From: a virus
Length of the DNA stretch: 23,471 bases
Virus record (IMG/VR): IMGVR_UViG_3300017783_000218
Location: 1-23,471 of that record
Strand: one strand, 5' to 3'
In this document: positions 16,601-23,471 of the stretch, piece by piece
Position numbering within the stretch: position 1 is the stretch's first letter
How the letters are laid out: the number at the start of each line of letters is the position of its first letter
The notes under the pieces: model-generated
Told to the model about the DNA's origin: nothing
Databases searched by the model: none
Seen by the model: only the letters and a program-made list of their open reading frames with translations
Program-made: the position numbers and the translations under genes

Positions 16601-19600
16601 GGTCACAAGTAAATGCGAATGATTCATTTTCTAATACTACACTTCTACCAACACCTATACCATGCTGTCCAACAGTTACAATCATATCACCACTTAATGC
16701 GTTGTAATCAACATCCGATGGTGTAAAGAATTTATTTGGACCCGAAATACCAACATTTACAGTCATTGTAGTATCAGTAATATCCGTTATCTTCATTGAA
16801 CGTCCAGCGAATGGGTCAATACCAACTCTTGGATATGATTTAACTGATTGATTATTATCCATATCACAAGTGAAAGCAAATGATTCAATATCTAAAATGA
16901 TACCTTCACCAATACTTAAACTATGACTTTCAACAGTCATTACGAATTCACCCGTTGCTGGGTCATAAGATGCAGTTGTTGGATTAAATTCTACATTAGG
17001 TCCAGACGCTCCTACGTTAACAGTTATAGTATTATTGGTTTTTGAAAGAATTTCTAATTCATTATTGTAAGCAGGTTGTCCAACTGAAGGTAATTTATCT
17101 TCAGTTTTGTTGTTATCCATATCACAAGTAAATGTGAACGATTCAGGTGATAAGTATATACCCTCACCCTCAGTATAAGAATGACTTTCAATTGTTAATA
17201 CAAACTCACCATTTGATGGGTCATAAGTTGCGTTAGTTGGAGTTGAATCTGCTTTTCCATTAGCTATTGCATCTGATACAATTGCGAATGAAGATGAAAT
17301 TGTGTTAAAAATAGTAACATCAGTTATACTACTACCAGTTGCTGGTGAGAATGAAGTTACTTTAATTCCATTATCAGTATTCAAACTTCCTGTTTGAACA
17401 AATAATGTTTCTTTGTTAACTAATTTTTCAATTAAATCTTTAGTATAGATTAATGCATCAGTAGTTTCATCTAATTGATTACCAGTTGCTTCAGATGGGA
17501 ATCTATAATAGAATTCACCAGCAGTTAATGCTCTTTGGTTTCCACCATATCTTAAATCAGTAGCAACAGCATCAATTATGAATCCAGTATCTCTACTACA
17601 ACTTAATTCATTGTATTCAAAGTTTGGATATTTAGCGTTTACGAATGCTACAGTTTCAGCTTGTAAGAATTCTCTATTTTCTCTAATTGTATCATAAACA
17701 AATTCAACTTCATTTGATGCAGTTTGGAAAACAGCTCCACTTACTATTTCAGTTACTATATTTTGTACATAATCAATAGCAGTTACAGTTGGGTCTTTTT
17801 GTCTATTTTCATTTGGTACACCACCACTAATAGCTGCTGATGGGAATCTGTAATAATAATCTCCAGCATTCACACTTCTTTCATTTCCACCATATAATAA
17901 ATCAGTAGAAACTGCATCTATAATATGAGTAATATCTCTTTTACAAGTTATTTCATTATAAGTAAATCCATCCCACGAAGATGATAAGAATTCAATTGTT
18001 TCATTTTGAATAAATTCTCTATTATTTCTAATCAATTCATAAGAACCACTAACTACTGCGGATGCAGTTTGGAACGTATATCCTCTTACAATACTTTCTG
18101 CTAATCTACCAGCATAATTAATACCATCTAAAGTTTGTTGTAATTGTGCACCTTGTGCCTGAGATGGGAAATCATAGTAGAATTTACCATTGAATATAGA
18201 TGCAGAATTTGCGTTATACAACATATCTTCAGCTGCCCCACTTATAATTCCTCCTATATCTCTACTACACTTACTTTCATCATATGATGCAGTTGACCAA
18301 GAAGATGATAAATAAGCAATTGATTCACTTTGAATAAATCCAATATTTTCTTTTAATAAGTTATATGCTGCAATTGTTGTTGGTGATTCTGATGGAGCTC
18401 CATACTCAACAACAGTTGGTAATGAACCAGTTCCATTTTTAACAATATTAGTTACAATTGCAATTGATGATGAAATTAATCTTTGTTGTAATCTATCTCC
18501 AAATGATTCAGATGTAAATTGAACTGCGTCAGTAACTTTAATTAAGTTATCAACATCAGAGTTATTTTTAACAACGTTTGGTTTAACACCCAATCCATTT
18601 TGTAATATATTTTCAATTATACCAACTGATGTATTTACTTTATTAATTTCAATTGATGAACCTACAATAGAAGAAGTAAACTGATTTGCTGAAGTTACTT
18701 TAATATTGTTTTCAGCATTAGTTACTAATTTTGGTAAAATACTTATTGAGTTATTTTCAGTTCTAACAAAAGTATGACCTGCCTGAGGTAAATGTTTAAC
18801 TGCTCCTTTAGATGCAGATACAAATGTATGTAATGATTGAGGTTCATGTTTAACAGCGTTTGCTGAAGCTGATACGAATGTATGTAATGAACCTGAAGCG
18901 CTTCCACCATCACCTACATTTATTGTAAATGTACCAGTTTGTCTCTCAATACCATTTGCTGCAGCTGATATAAATTTGTGTTCTCCTATATATGATGATG
19001 CACCAATATTAATATTAAATGTATTCGTAGTTACATTAGAAATTTCTAGCCATCTTCCAGATGGGTAATCATAACCAGGTCTTGGATATGATTTAGTAGT
19101 TGTATTATCATCTAATACACAAGTATAAGTTAATGCGTTATCAGCAACTTTAACATAATCACCATTACTAAATCCGTGATTGGCGATTGTTAGTGTTACT
19201 ACACCTGTTACTGAGTTGTATGGAGCGTTTGTTGGAGTATGTGATGTTGTACCTACCGAAGTAATCACAATTGATTGTTCAGCGTATGGGTCAGAACCAC
19301 TTCTTGGATAAGAGTGAGTTGTAGCATCTCCATCTTGGTCACAAGTGAACGCAAAAGATTCATTTTCTAATACTACACTTCTTCCTACTCCTAAACCAAA
19401 TGATTCAGTAACAGTTAGAGTCATATCACCACTTAAAGCATCATACGATGCAGTAGTTGGTGTAAAGTATTTATTAGGACCTGATATACCTACATTTACC
19501 GTCATTGTATTTGAAGTTACCGAAGTAAGTTTCATTGAACGTCCAGCGAATGGGTCAATTCCAAATCTAGGATAAGATTTAGTTGATTGGTTGTTATCCA

Positions 19601-22600
19601 TATCACAAGTAAATGCAAATGAACCAGTACTTAATACTATACCTTCTCCAACACTTAATGTGTGAGTTCCAGTTGTAATTACGAAATCACCATTAGCAGG
19701 GTCATAAGTTGCATTAGTTGGAGTCCATTCAATATCAGGATCCGATGCTCCTACATTTACAGTTATAGTATCAGTAGTTTTTGCTGTTATCTCTAATTTA
19801 TTAGTATAAGCAGGTTGTCCAACTGAAGGTAATTTGTGTTCAGTTCTGTTCCCATCCATCGTACAAGTAAATGTAAACGATTCTGGTCTTATATAAATTT
19901 CATCTCCAATATCCAAAGTATGATTTGGAATAGTAACTACAAAGTTTCCATTTGATGGGTCATAAGTTGCTGTTGTTGGAGTAAATGAACCTGTACCATT
20001 TTCTATGATATTAATAATTTCTCCAAATGATGAACTTACAATACCAAATTCAGTATCAGTTACATAAGTACCACTAGCAGTTACATAAGAACCAGTTGTT
20101 AGTTGTTGTGGAGTATCTAATGTATCATCAAACCACTTAGCTAATGCAAATGGTGTATCATCGGTTCCGAATCTAATAATATCATTAATAAACCCTACAC
20201 TACGAGTTACAAATGCTGATTCAACTTCACTACCACTTAGTGAAGAAGTAAATTGAGATGTATCATTAATTTTAATTAATCCTTCAATATTTTCAGTTAA
20301 TATAGGTAAAGTACTTACTGAATCTCGTTGAGTTCTAATAAATGTATGAGCTGATTGAGGTAAATGTTTCAATGCCCCATTGGAAGCTGATACAAAAGTA
20401 TGAACTGATTGAGGTTCATGTTTAACTGCTCTATTGGATGCTGATACGAATGTATGTAATGAACCAGAAGCACTTCCACCATCTCCTACATTAATTGTAA
20501 ACGTTCCATCTTGTCTCTTCAATCCATTAGTAGTTGCTGATACAAATGTATGTGAACCTACATATGGTGAAGAACCTATATTGATATCAAATGTGTTAGT
20601 TGTTACATTTGAAATTTCTAACCATCTTCCACTTGGATAATCGTAATTAGGTCTTGGGTAAGATTTTGTAGTTATATTTTTATCTAATACACAAGTATAA
20701 GTTAGAGAATTATCATCTAATTTTATGTAATCTCCATTATTGAAATTGTGGTTAGCTATTGTAATAGTTACATCACCAGTTGCAGAATCATATGGTGCAT
20801 CGGTTACACTATGAGAAGTAGTTCCAACTGAAGTGATTTTTATTGATTGCTCAGCGTATGGGTCAGAACCACTTCTTGGATAAGAATGAGTAGTTACGTT
20901 ACTATCCATATCACAAGTGAATGCAAATGATTCGTTTTCTAACACCACACTTCTACCAACACCCAATCCGAATGATTCAGTAACAGTTAGAGTCATATCT
21001 CCACTTAGAGAATTGTAAGAAGCAGATACAGGTGTGAAATATTTATTCGGACCTGATACTCCTACATTAAATGTCATTGTAGTATCAGTTACAGCCGTAA
21101 GAGGAAGTGAACGTACTGAATACGGGTCAATACCAACTCTTGGGTAGGATTTAACTGATTGGTCGTTATCCATATCACAAGTAAATGCGAATGATTCAGG
21201 TGACATTACTACACCTTCACCAATACTTAAACTATGACTTGCTACAGTTACAACAAATTCCCCAGTTGCTGGGTCATAAGATGCAGTTGATGGATTGTAT
21301 TCTACATTTGGACCCGATTTACCAACGTTTACAGTTATAGTATCTGATGTTGTTGATTTAATTGTTAATCTATTATCATAAGCAGGTTGTCCAATTGATG
21401 GAAGTTTGTGCTCAGTTCTATTTCCATCCATATCACAAGTGAATACAAATGATTCAGGTTTTAGATAGATACTATCACCACTATGTAAATTATGTTTAGG
21501 TACAGTCATTAAGAAATCACCATTAGCAGGGTCATAAGTTGCTGTTTTAGGTGTGAATGATTCAATACCTGTTTTTATAATTCCAGTTACAATATCATAT
21601 GATTCACTAACTTCAGTTTGATATGAACCACTCAATGCAATTGATGAAGATACTGAATTAAATGATGTTACTTTTATATTTCCATCACTATTAGAAACTT
21701 TAGATGGAGTTTTAGTTATTAATTGAGATAAAACACTTATTGAGTTATTTTGAGTTCTAACAAAAGTATGACCTGCCTGAGGTAGGTGTTTTACTGCTCC
21801 ATTAGAAGCTGATACAAAAGTATGAACTGATTGTGGTAAATGTTTTACAGCGTTTATTGATGCTGATACAAATGTATGTATTGAGCCACTTGCACTTCCA
21901 CCATCTCCAACGTTTATTGTAAATGTTCCAGTTTGTCTTTCTAAACCATTTGTTGTAGCTGATACAAAAGTATGAGCTGATGTGTAAGATGATGAACCAA
22001 TGTTAATATCGAAAGTATTAGTTGTTACATTAGAAATTTCTAACCATCTTCCAGATGGGTAATCATAACCAGGTCTTGGATATGATTTCTCAACACTATT
22101 ACCATCTAATATACAAGTATAGGTTAGAGAATTATCAGAAAGTTTGATATAATCTCCATTACTAAATCCATGTCCTGTGATTGTTATAGTAACATCACCA
22201 GTAGATGCATCATAAGGTGCATTAGTTATAGTATGGGATGTAGTTCCAACTGAATTTATTACAATTGATTGTTCCGCATATGGGTCTGAACCTAATCTTG
22301 GGTAAGAGTGAACAGATGTATCACCATCTTGGTCACAAGTGAAAGCAAAAGATTCGTTTTCTAATACTACACTTCTTCCTACTCCTAATCCGTGCTGTCC
22401 AACAGTTACAACCATATCACCACTCAATGCGTTGTAATCAACATCAGTTGGTGTAAATAATTTATTCGGAGCCGATACTCCAACATTAACAGTCATTGTT
22501 GTATCAGTAACATCAGTTATAATCATTGAACGACCTGCAAATGGGTCTATTCCAAATCGAGGGTAAGATTTAACAGATTGGTTATTGTCCATATCACAAG

Positions 22601-23471
22601 TGAATGCAAATGAACCAGTATCTAATACGATACCCTCACCAATACTTAAACTATGATTACCAGTTGTGATTACAAATTCTCCAGTTGCTGGGTCATAAGA
22701 TGCAGAAGAAGGTGTGAACTCTACATTAGGACCTGATTTACCAACATCCACAGTTATAGTATCTTCGGTTACCGATTTAACTTTTAATTTATTATTATAT
22801 GCTGGTTGTCCAATTGATGGTAATTTATGTTCCGTTCTATTATTATCCATTGTACAAGTGAATACAAACGATTCTGGTCTTATACAAATTTCATCCCCAA
22901 CATCTAAACCATGTTTAGAAATAGTAACTACAAAGTCTCCATTTGATGGGTCATAAGTTGCTGTTGTTGGAGTAAATGTTTTTTGTGTAATTATATCTCT
23001 AACTAAATTCTTAGCATATACAATACCCTCAATAGTTTCTACTTTTTGTACGGTAGTTGCTTCAGATGGGAATAAGTAATAAAATTCTCCACTCTTAATA
23101 CTTCGTTGATTACCACCCCATAAGAAATCGGTTGCAACACCATCTAAGATGTGTCCAACATCTCTTCTACACTTTTCTCTATTATATGTAAAGAATGGGA
23201 ATGTGTAATCAATGTATTCAGTTACTTCTTTTTGAATTAAAGTTCTATTATCTCTAATCGTATTCCAAATACTTAATTTAGTTTCTGAAGGTTGTACTAA
23301 TACTACATTCTGAATTAATTTTTGAACTAAGTTAGCTGCATGTACGATACCATCGATAGTTTGTGTTTTTTGAACACTTGTTGCTTCTGATGGATATAAG
23401 TAATAGTACTCACCAGCAATAACACTTCTTTCATTTCCACCATATCTTAAATCGGTAGATACAGCATCTAA
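13674..23471 (-). CDS. Giant repeat-built virion structural protein, 5' end outside window (partial, >=3,265 aa)
   Basis: The frame is open from the window edge; the first in-window ATG (22850) is internal, lying inside FTCT-MDNN of a repeat, so it is not the start. Visible order: one partial and one complete KCxRD module (~22984-23471), super-repeats 1, 2 and 3 (22981 down to 18728) joined by IKVT..QFTSS linkers, three KCxRD modules (~17397-18369), super-repeat 4 (~15995-17250), six tandem KCxRD modules (~14005-15948), and a C-terminal domain. The C-terminus (LIITTGHDFSYAGAGVTY, GGGRVFFTS, GDFRIGGGLVI) is a recognisable marine T4-like phage structural ending. No signal peptide or membrane segment is visible. 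The gene ends in tandem TAA TAA stops (13671-13676). It is probably a long tail-associated fibre or decorating protein; enzymatic activity is not evident. Confidence 0.92.
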   Translation of the reverse strand, partial: LDAVSTDLRYGGNERSVIAGEYYYLYPSEATSVQKTQTIDGIVHAANLVQKLIQNVVLVQPSETKLSIWNTIRDNRTLIQKEVTEYIDYTFPFFTYNREKCRRDVGHILDGVATDFLWGGNQRSIKSGEFYYLFPSEATTVQKVETIEGIVYAKNLVRDIITQKTFTPTTATYDPSNGDFVVTISKHGLDVGDEICIRPESFVFTCTMDNNRTEHKLPSIGQPAYNNKLKVKSVTEDTITVDVGKSGPNVEFTPSSASYDPATGEFVITTGNHSLSIGEGIVLDTGSFAFTCDMDNNQSVKSYPRFGIDPFAGRSMIITDVTDTTMTVNVGVSAPNKLFTPTDVDYNALSGDMVVTVGQHGLGVGRSVVLENESFAFTCDQDGDTSVHSYPRLGSDPYAEQSIVINSVGTTSHTITNAPYDASTGDVTITITGHGFSNGDYIKLSDNSLTYTCILDGNSVEKSYPRPGYDYPSGRWLEISNVTTNTFDINIGSSSYTSAHTFVSATTNGLERQTGTFTINVGDGGSASGSIHTFVSASINAVKHLPQSVHTFVSASNGAVKHLPQAGHTFVRTQNNSISVLSQLITKTPSKVSNSDGNIKVTSFNSVSSSIALSGSYQTEVSESYDIVTGIIKTGIESFTPKTATYDPANGDFLMTVPKHNLHSGDSIYLKPESFVFTCDMDGNRTEHKLPSIGQPAYDNRLTIKSTTSDTITVNVGKSGPNVEYNPSTASYDPATGEFVVTVASHSLSIGEGVVMSPESFAFTCDMDNDQSVKSYPRVGIDPYSVRSLPLTAVTDTTMTFNVGVSGPNKYFTPVSASYNSLSGDMTLTVTESFGLGVGRSVVLENESFAFTCDMDSNVTTHSYPRSGSDPYAEQSIKITSVGTTSHSVTDAPYDSATGDVTITIANHNFNNGDYIKLDDNSLTYTCVLDKNITTKSYPRPNYDYPSGRWLEISNVTTNTFDINIGSSPYVGSHTFVSATTNGLKRQDGTFTINVGDGGSASGSLHTFVSASNRAVKHEPQSVHTFVSASNGALKHLPQSAHTFIRTQRDSVSTLPILTENIEGLIKINDTSQFTSSLSGSEVESAFVTRSVGFINDIIRFGTDDTPFALAKWFDDTLDTPQQLTTGSYVTASGTYVTDTEFGIVSSSFGEIINIIENGTGSFTPTTATYDPSNGNFVVTIPNHTLDIGDEIYIRPESFTFTCTMDGNRTEHKLPSVGQPAYTNKLEITAKTTDTITVNVGASDPDIEWTPTNATYDPANGDFVITTGTHTLSVGEGIVLSTGSFAFTCDMDNNQSTKSYPRFGIDPFAGRSMKLTSVTSNTMTVNVGISGPNKYFTPTTASYDALSGDMTLTVTESFGLGVGRSVVLENESFAFTCDQDGDATTHSYPRSGSDPYAEQSIVITSVGTTSHTPTNAPYNSVTGVVTLTIANHGFSNGDYVKVADNALTYTCVLDDNTTTKSYPRPGYDYPSGRWLEISNVTTNTFNINIGASSYIGEHKFISAAANGIERQTGTFTINVGDGGSASGSLHTFVSASANAVKHEPQSLHTFVSASKGAVKHLPQAGHTFVRTENNSISILPKLVTNAENNIKVTSANQFTSSIVGSSIEINKVNTSVGIIENILQNGLGVKPNVVKNNSDVDNLIKVTDAVQFTSESFGDRLQQRLISSSIAIVTNIVKNGTGSLPTVVEYGAPSESPTTIAAYNLLKENIGFIQSESIAYLSSSWSTASYDESKCSRDIGGIISGAAEDMLYNANSASIFNGKFYYDFPSQAQGAQLQQTLDGINYAGRLAESIVRGYTFQTASAVVSGSYELIRNNREFIQNETIEFLSSSWDGFTYNEITCKRDITHIIDAVSTDLLYGGNERSVNAGDYYYRFPSAAISGGVPNENRQKDPTVTAIDYVQNIVTEIVSGAVFQTASNEVEFVYDTIRENREFLQAETVAFVNAKYPNFEYNELSCSRDTGFIIDAVATDLRYGGNQRALTAGEFYYRFPSEATGNQLDETTDALIYTKDLIEKLVNKETLFVQTGSLNTDNGIKVTSFSPATGSSITDVTIFNTISSSFAIVSDAIANGKADSTPTNATYDPSNGEFVLTIESHSYTEGEGIYLSPESFTFTCDMDNNKTEDKLPSVGQPAYNNELEILSKTNNTITVNVGASGPNVEFNPTTASYDPATGEFVMTVESHSLSIGEGIILDIESFAFTCDMDNNQSVKSYPRVGIDPFAGRSMKITDITDTTMTVNVGISGPNKFFTPSDVDYNALSGDMIVTVGQHGIGVGRSVVLENESFAFTCDQDGDTSVHSYPRSGSDPYAEQSIVITSVGTTSHTVTDAPYNASTGDVTITIANHNFSNGDYIKLDNNSLTYTCVLDGDTVEKSYPRAGIDYPNGRWLEISNVTTNTFDINIGSSSYTNTHTFVSATNDGLERQTGTFTINVGDGGSASGSVHTFVSASTNAVKHLPQSVHTFVSASNGAIKHLPQSVHTFVRTEQNSVSVVQPAFEYGSLLTGSDILTTYGLITESVPFIQNEVVEYISSSWIGFDYDDVKCRRDVGFIVNGVAEDLRYGIVSQSVVNAKFYYQFPSEANGTGSQAQQTIDGINYASQLTEQIVKGVTFDFPSAQISASVELIRNNREFIQSESISYLSSSWEGFDYVEATCMRDVGHILDAVSTDLLYGGNQRSKIAGEYYYKYPSSATSTQLEPTTTGIKYAGDVASKLVQNEIFVTASAERLAGNKVLLDNKEFIQNEVIAYISSSWSTFDYNEDKCKRDTGYILNGVATDFLYGGNERGRVNGEYYYLYPSDATVNYQTNPNGQLNQTIDGINYSARLAEKVLENTIFVSPTSEVSASAELLRNNRSFVQNETIEFISSSWSNVTYNEDKCRRDTGYIIDAAVTDLVYGGNERSRVAGLYYWRYPSRATKGGTPSEANQLDPTIDGIRFANGTSQNVVQNLEYINPSAEIKNGVQLLRDNTTFIQKETIAYLSSSWSEFEYNEVSCSRDLGYIIDAVATDLTYGGNARAVQAGTFYYYIPSIATTEQKPQTTDGIDFSKGLAEKIIKQQQLVFPFLLNKNGANALRAEKKVLQGKAISYTNAAFPTFDYNEEKCYRDTGFILDAIATDIIYGGNERSIRAAESYYNGVYGSAAVVINEQKKETAETNRYLRTQFQFAARQAPVEEFGSLIITTGHDFSYAGAGVTYKALPPNQGGDGVPDPDKEITEIGGGRVFFTSGNELGDFRIGGGLVIKQASGTLEGRTFSKSLFSLVTPFSLALQD
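14005..15948 (-). repeat. Six tandem KCxRD...YGGNERS modules (~100 aa each)
   Basis: Approximate copies are at 15645-15948, 15322-15614, 14975-15283, 14628-14945, 14303-14600 and 14005-14272. The common pattern is LLRNNREFIQNE.I.Y.SSSW..F.YNE.KC.RD.G.I.DAV.TDL.YGGN.RS..AG.YYY.YPS.A......TIDGI.YA..L...I. The Cys-x-Arg-Asp is kept in every copy. The last copy is the most diverged and merges into the C-terminal domain. Confidence 0.85.
15995..17250 (-). repeat. Super-repeat copy 4 of the giant structural protein
   Basis: Four beta modules in fixed order (PESFTFTCDMDNN/KLPSVGQPAY, FAFTCDMDNN/SYPRVG, FAFTCDQDGD/SYPRSG, LTYTCVLDG/SYPRAG) are followed by the GTFTINVGDGGSASGS segment and four HTFV linkers, ending at SVSVVQ. 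This copy is separated from the other three by three KCxRD modules. Confidence 0.85.
17397..18369 (-). repeat. Three KCxRD modules between super-repeats 3 and 4
   Basis: Copies lie at about 18072-18369, 17730-18047 and 17397-17702. The first has a diverged core (MLYNANSASIFNG in place of LLYGGNERS) but keeps KCSRDIG. The second has TCKRDIT and the third SCSRDTG. Confidence 0.83.
18728..19989 (-). repeat. Super-repeat copy 3 of the giant structural protein
   Basis: It runs from FTPTTATYDPSNGNF to SISILPK with the same four modules and HTFV linkers as the other copies (first linker HKFISA). The anchor encoding KLPSVGQPAY lies at ~19803-19843. Confidence 0.85.
20300..21560 (-). repeat. Super-repeat copy 2 of the giant structural protein
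   Basis: It runs from FTPKTATYDPANGDF to SVSTLPI. The third and fourth modules keep SFAFTCDMDSN and LTYTCVLDKN. The last HTFV linker reads HTFIRTQ. The anchor encoding KLPSIGQPAY lies at ~21375-21415. Confidence 0.85.
21728..22981 (-). repeat. Super-repeat copy 1 of the giant structural protein
   Basis: It runs from FTPTTATYDPSNGDF to SISVLSQ and is the first super-repeat visible in the window. The first module has FVFTCTMDNN/KLPSIGQPAY. It follows a KCxRD module directly, with a short joint at IITQKTFTP. Confidence 0.85.
22984..23471 (-). repeat. KCxRD modules at the window edge (one partial, one complete)
   Basis: The open frame at the edge encodes LDAVSTDLRYGGNERSV..., the C-terminal part of one module (~23290-23471). 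A complete one with KCRRDVGHILDGVATDF and WGGNQRS follows (~22984-23275). More copies may lie beyond the window. Confidence 0.83.

Noticed and set aside
13674-22850. Taking ATG at 22850 as the start of the giant structural gene
   Set aside because: The frame stays open to the window edge and upstream codons encode the matching first half of the same repeat (FTCT before MDNN) and two further KCxRD modules, so the real start is outside the window.

Overview
The window looks like part of the late structural (tail-fibre/adhesin) region of a large, AT-rich tailed phage, most likely a marine T4-like myovirus of the cyanophage/pelagiphage type. This rests on recognisable marine-myophage structural families: GSFSGDGSGL/GLFNIP fibre repeats, cupredoxin-like YYYC..H..M domains, FTCDMDGN...YPR modules, a GGGRVFFTS C-terminus, a tail assembly chaperone-like protein, and a MANVFKN-type small structural protein. 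The host cannot be told from this sequence. All genes lie on the minus strand with gaps of only a few to about 50 bases, as expected of one late transcription unit.

Reading in the direction of transcription (from high to low coordinates): (1) 23471-13674, the 3' part of a giant repeat protein (at least 3,265 codons visible, 5' end outside the window). It is built from four ~1.25 kb super-repeats of FTCDMD-type beta modules with histidine-bearing HTFV linkers, and at least eleven copies of a ~100-residue KCxRD...YGGNERS module. (2) 13630-12770, a 286-residue structural protein that looks like a beta domain split by one copy of the giant's KCxRD-type module. (3) 12746-1989, a second giant of 3,585 residues. 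It carries an attachment-type N-terminus, 21 fibre units, three cupredoxin-like domains, an SASYA repeat region, two proline-free Gly-X-Y tracts (~162 and ~894 residues) and a globular C-terminus. (4) 1979-1053, a PKD-like plus DUF285/BspA-like leucine-rich repeat protein. (5) 1046-588, a tail assembly chaperone-like protein. (6) 535-203, a 110-residue mini-fibre. (7) 198-1, the start of a small beta-domain structural protein that runs off the window.

Together these read as the adhesive fringe of a virion: two giant fibrous proteins plus small fibre, cap and chaperone proteins. No RNA gene, integrase, transposase, reverse transcriptase or CRISPR array was seen. The most interesting content is inside the proteins: repeated cupredoxin domains (two with a complete potential copper-ligand set, one with all ligands lost), a collagen-like tract without proline and with regularly spaced interruptions, and the apparent insertion of a giant-protein module into a small structural protein.
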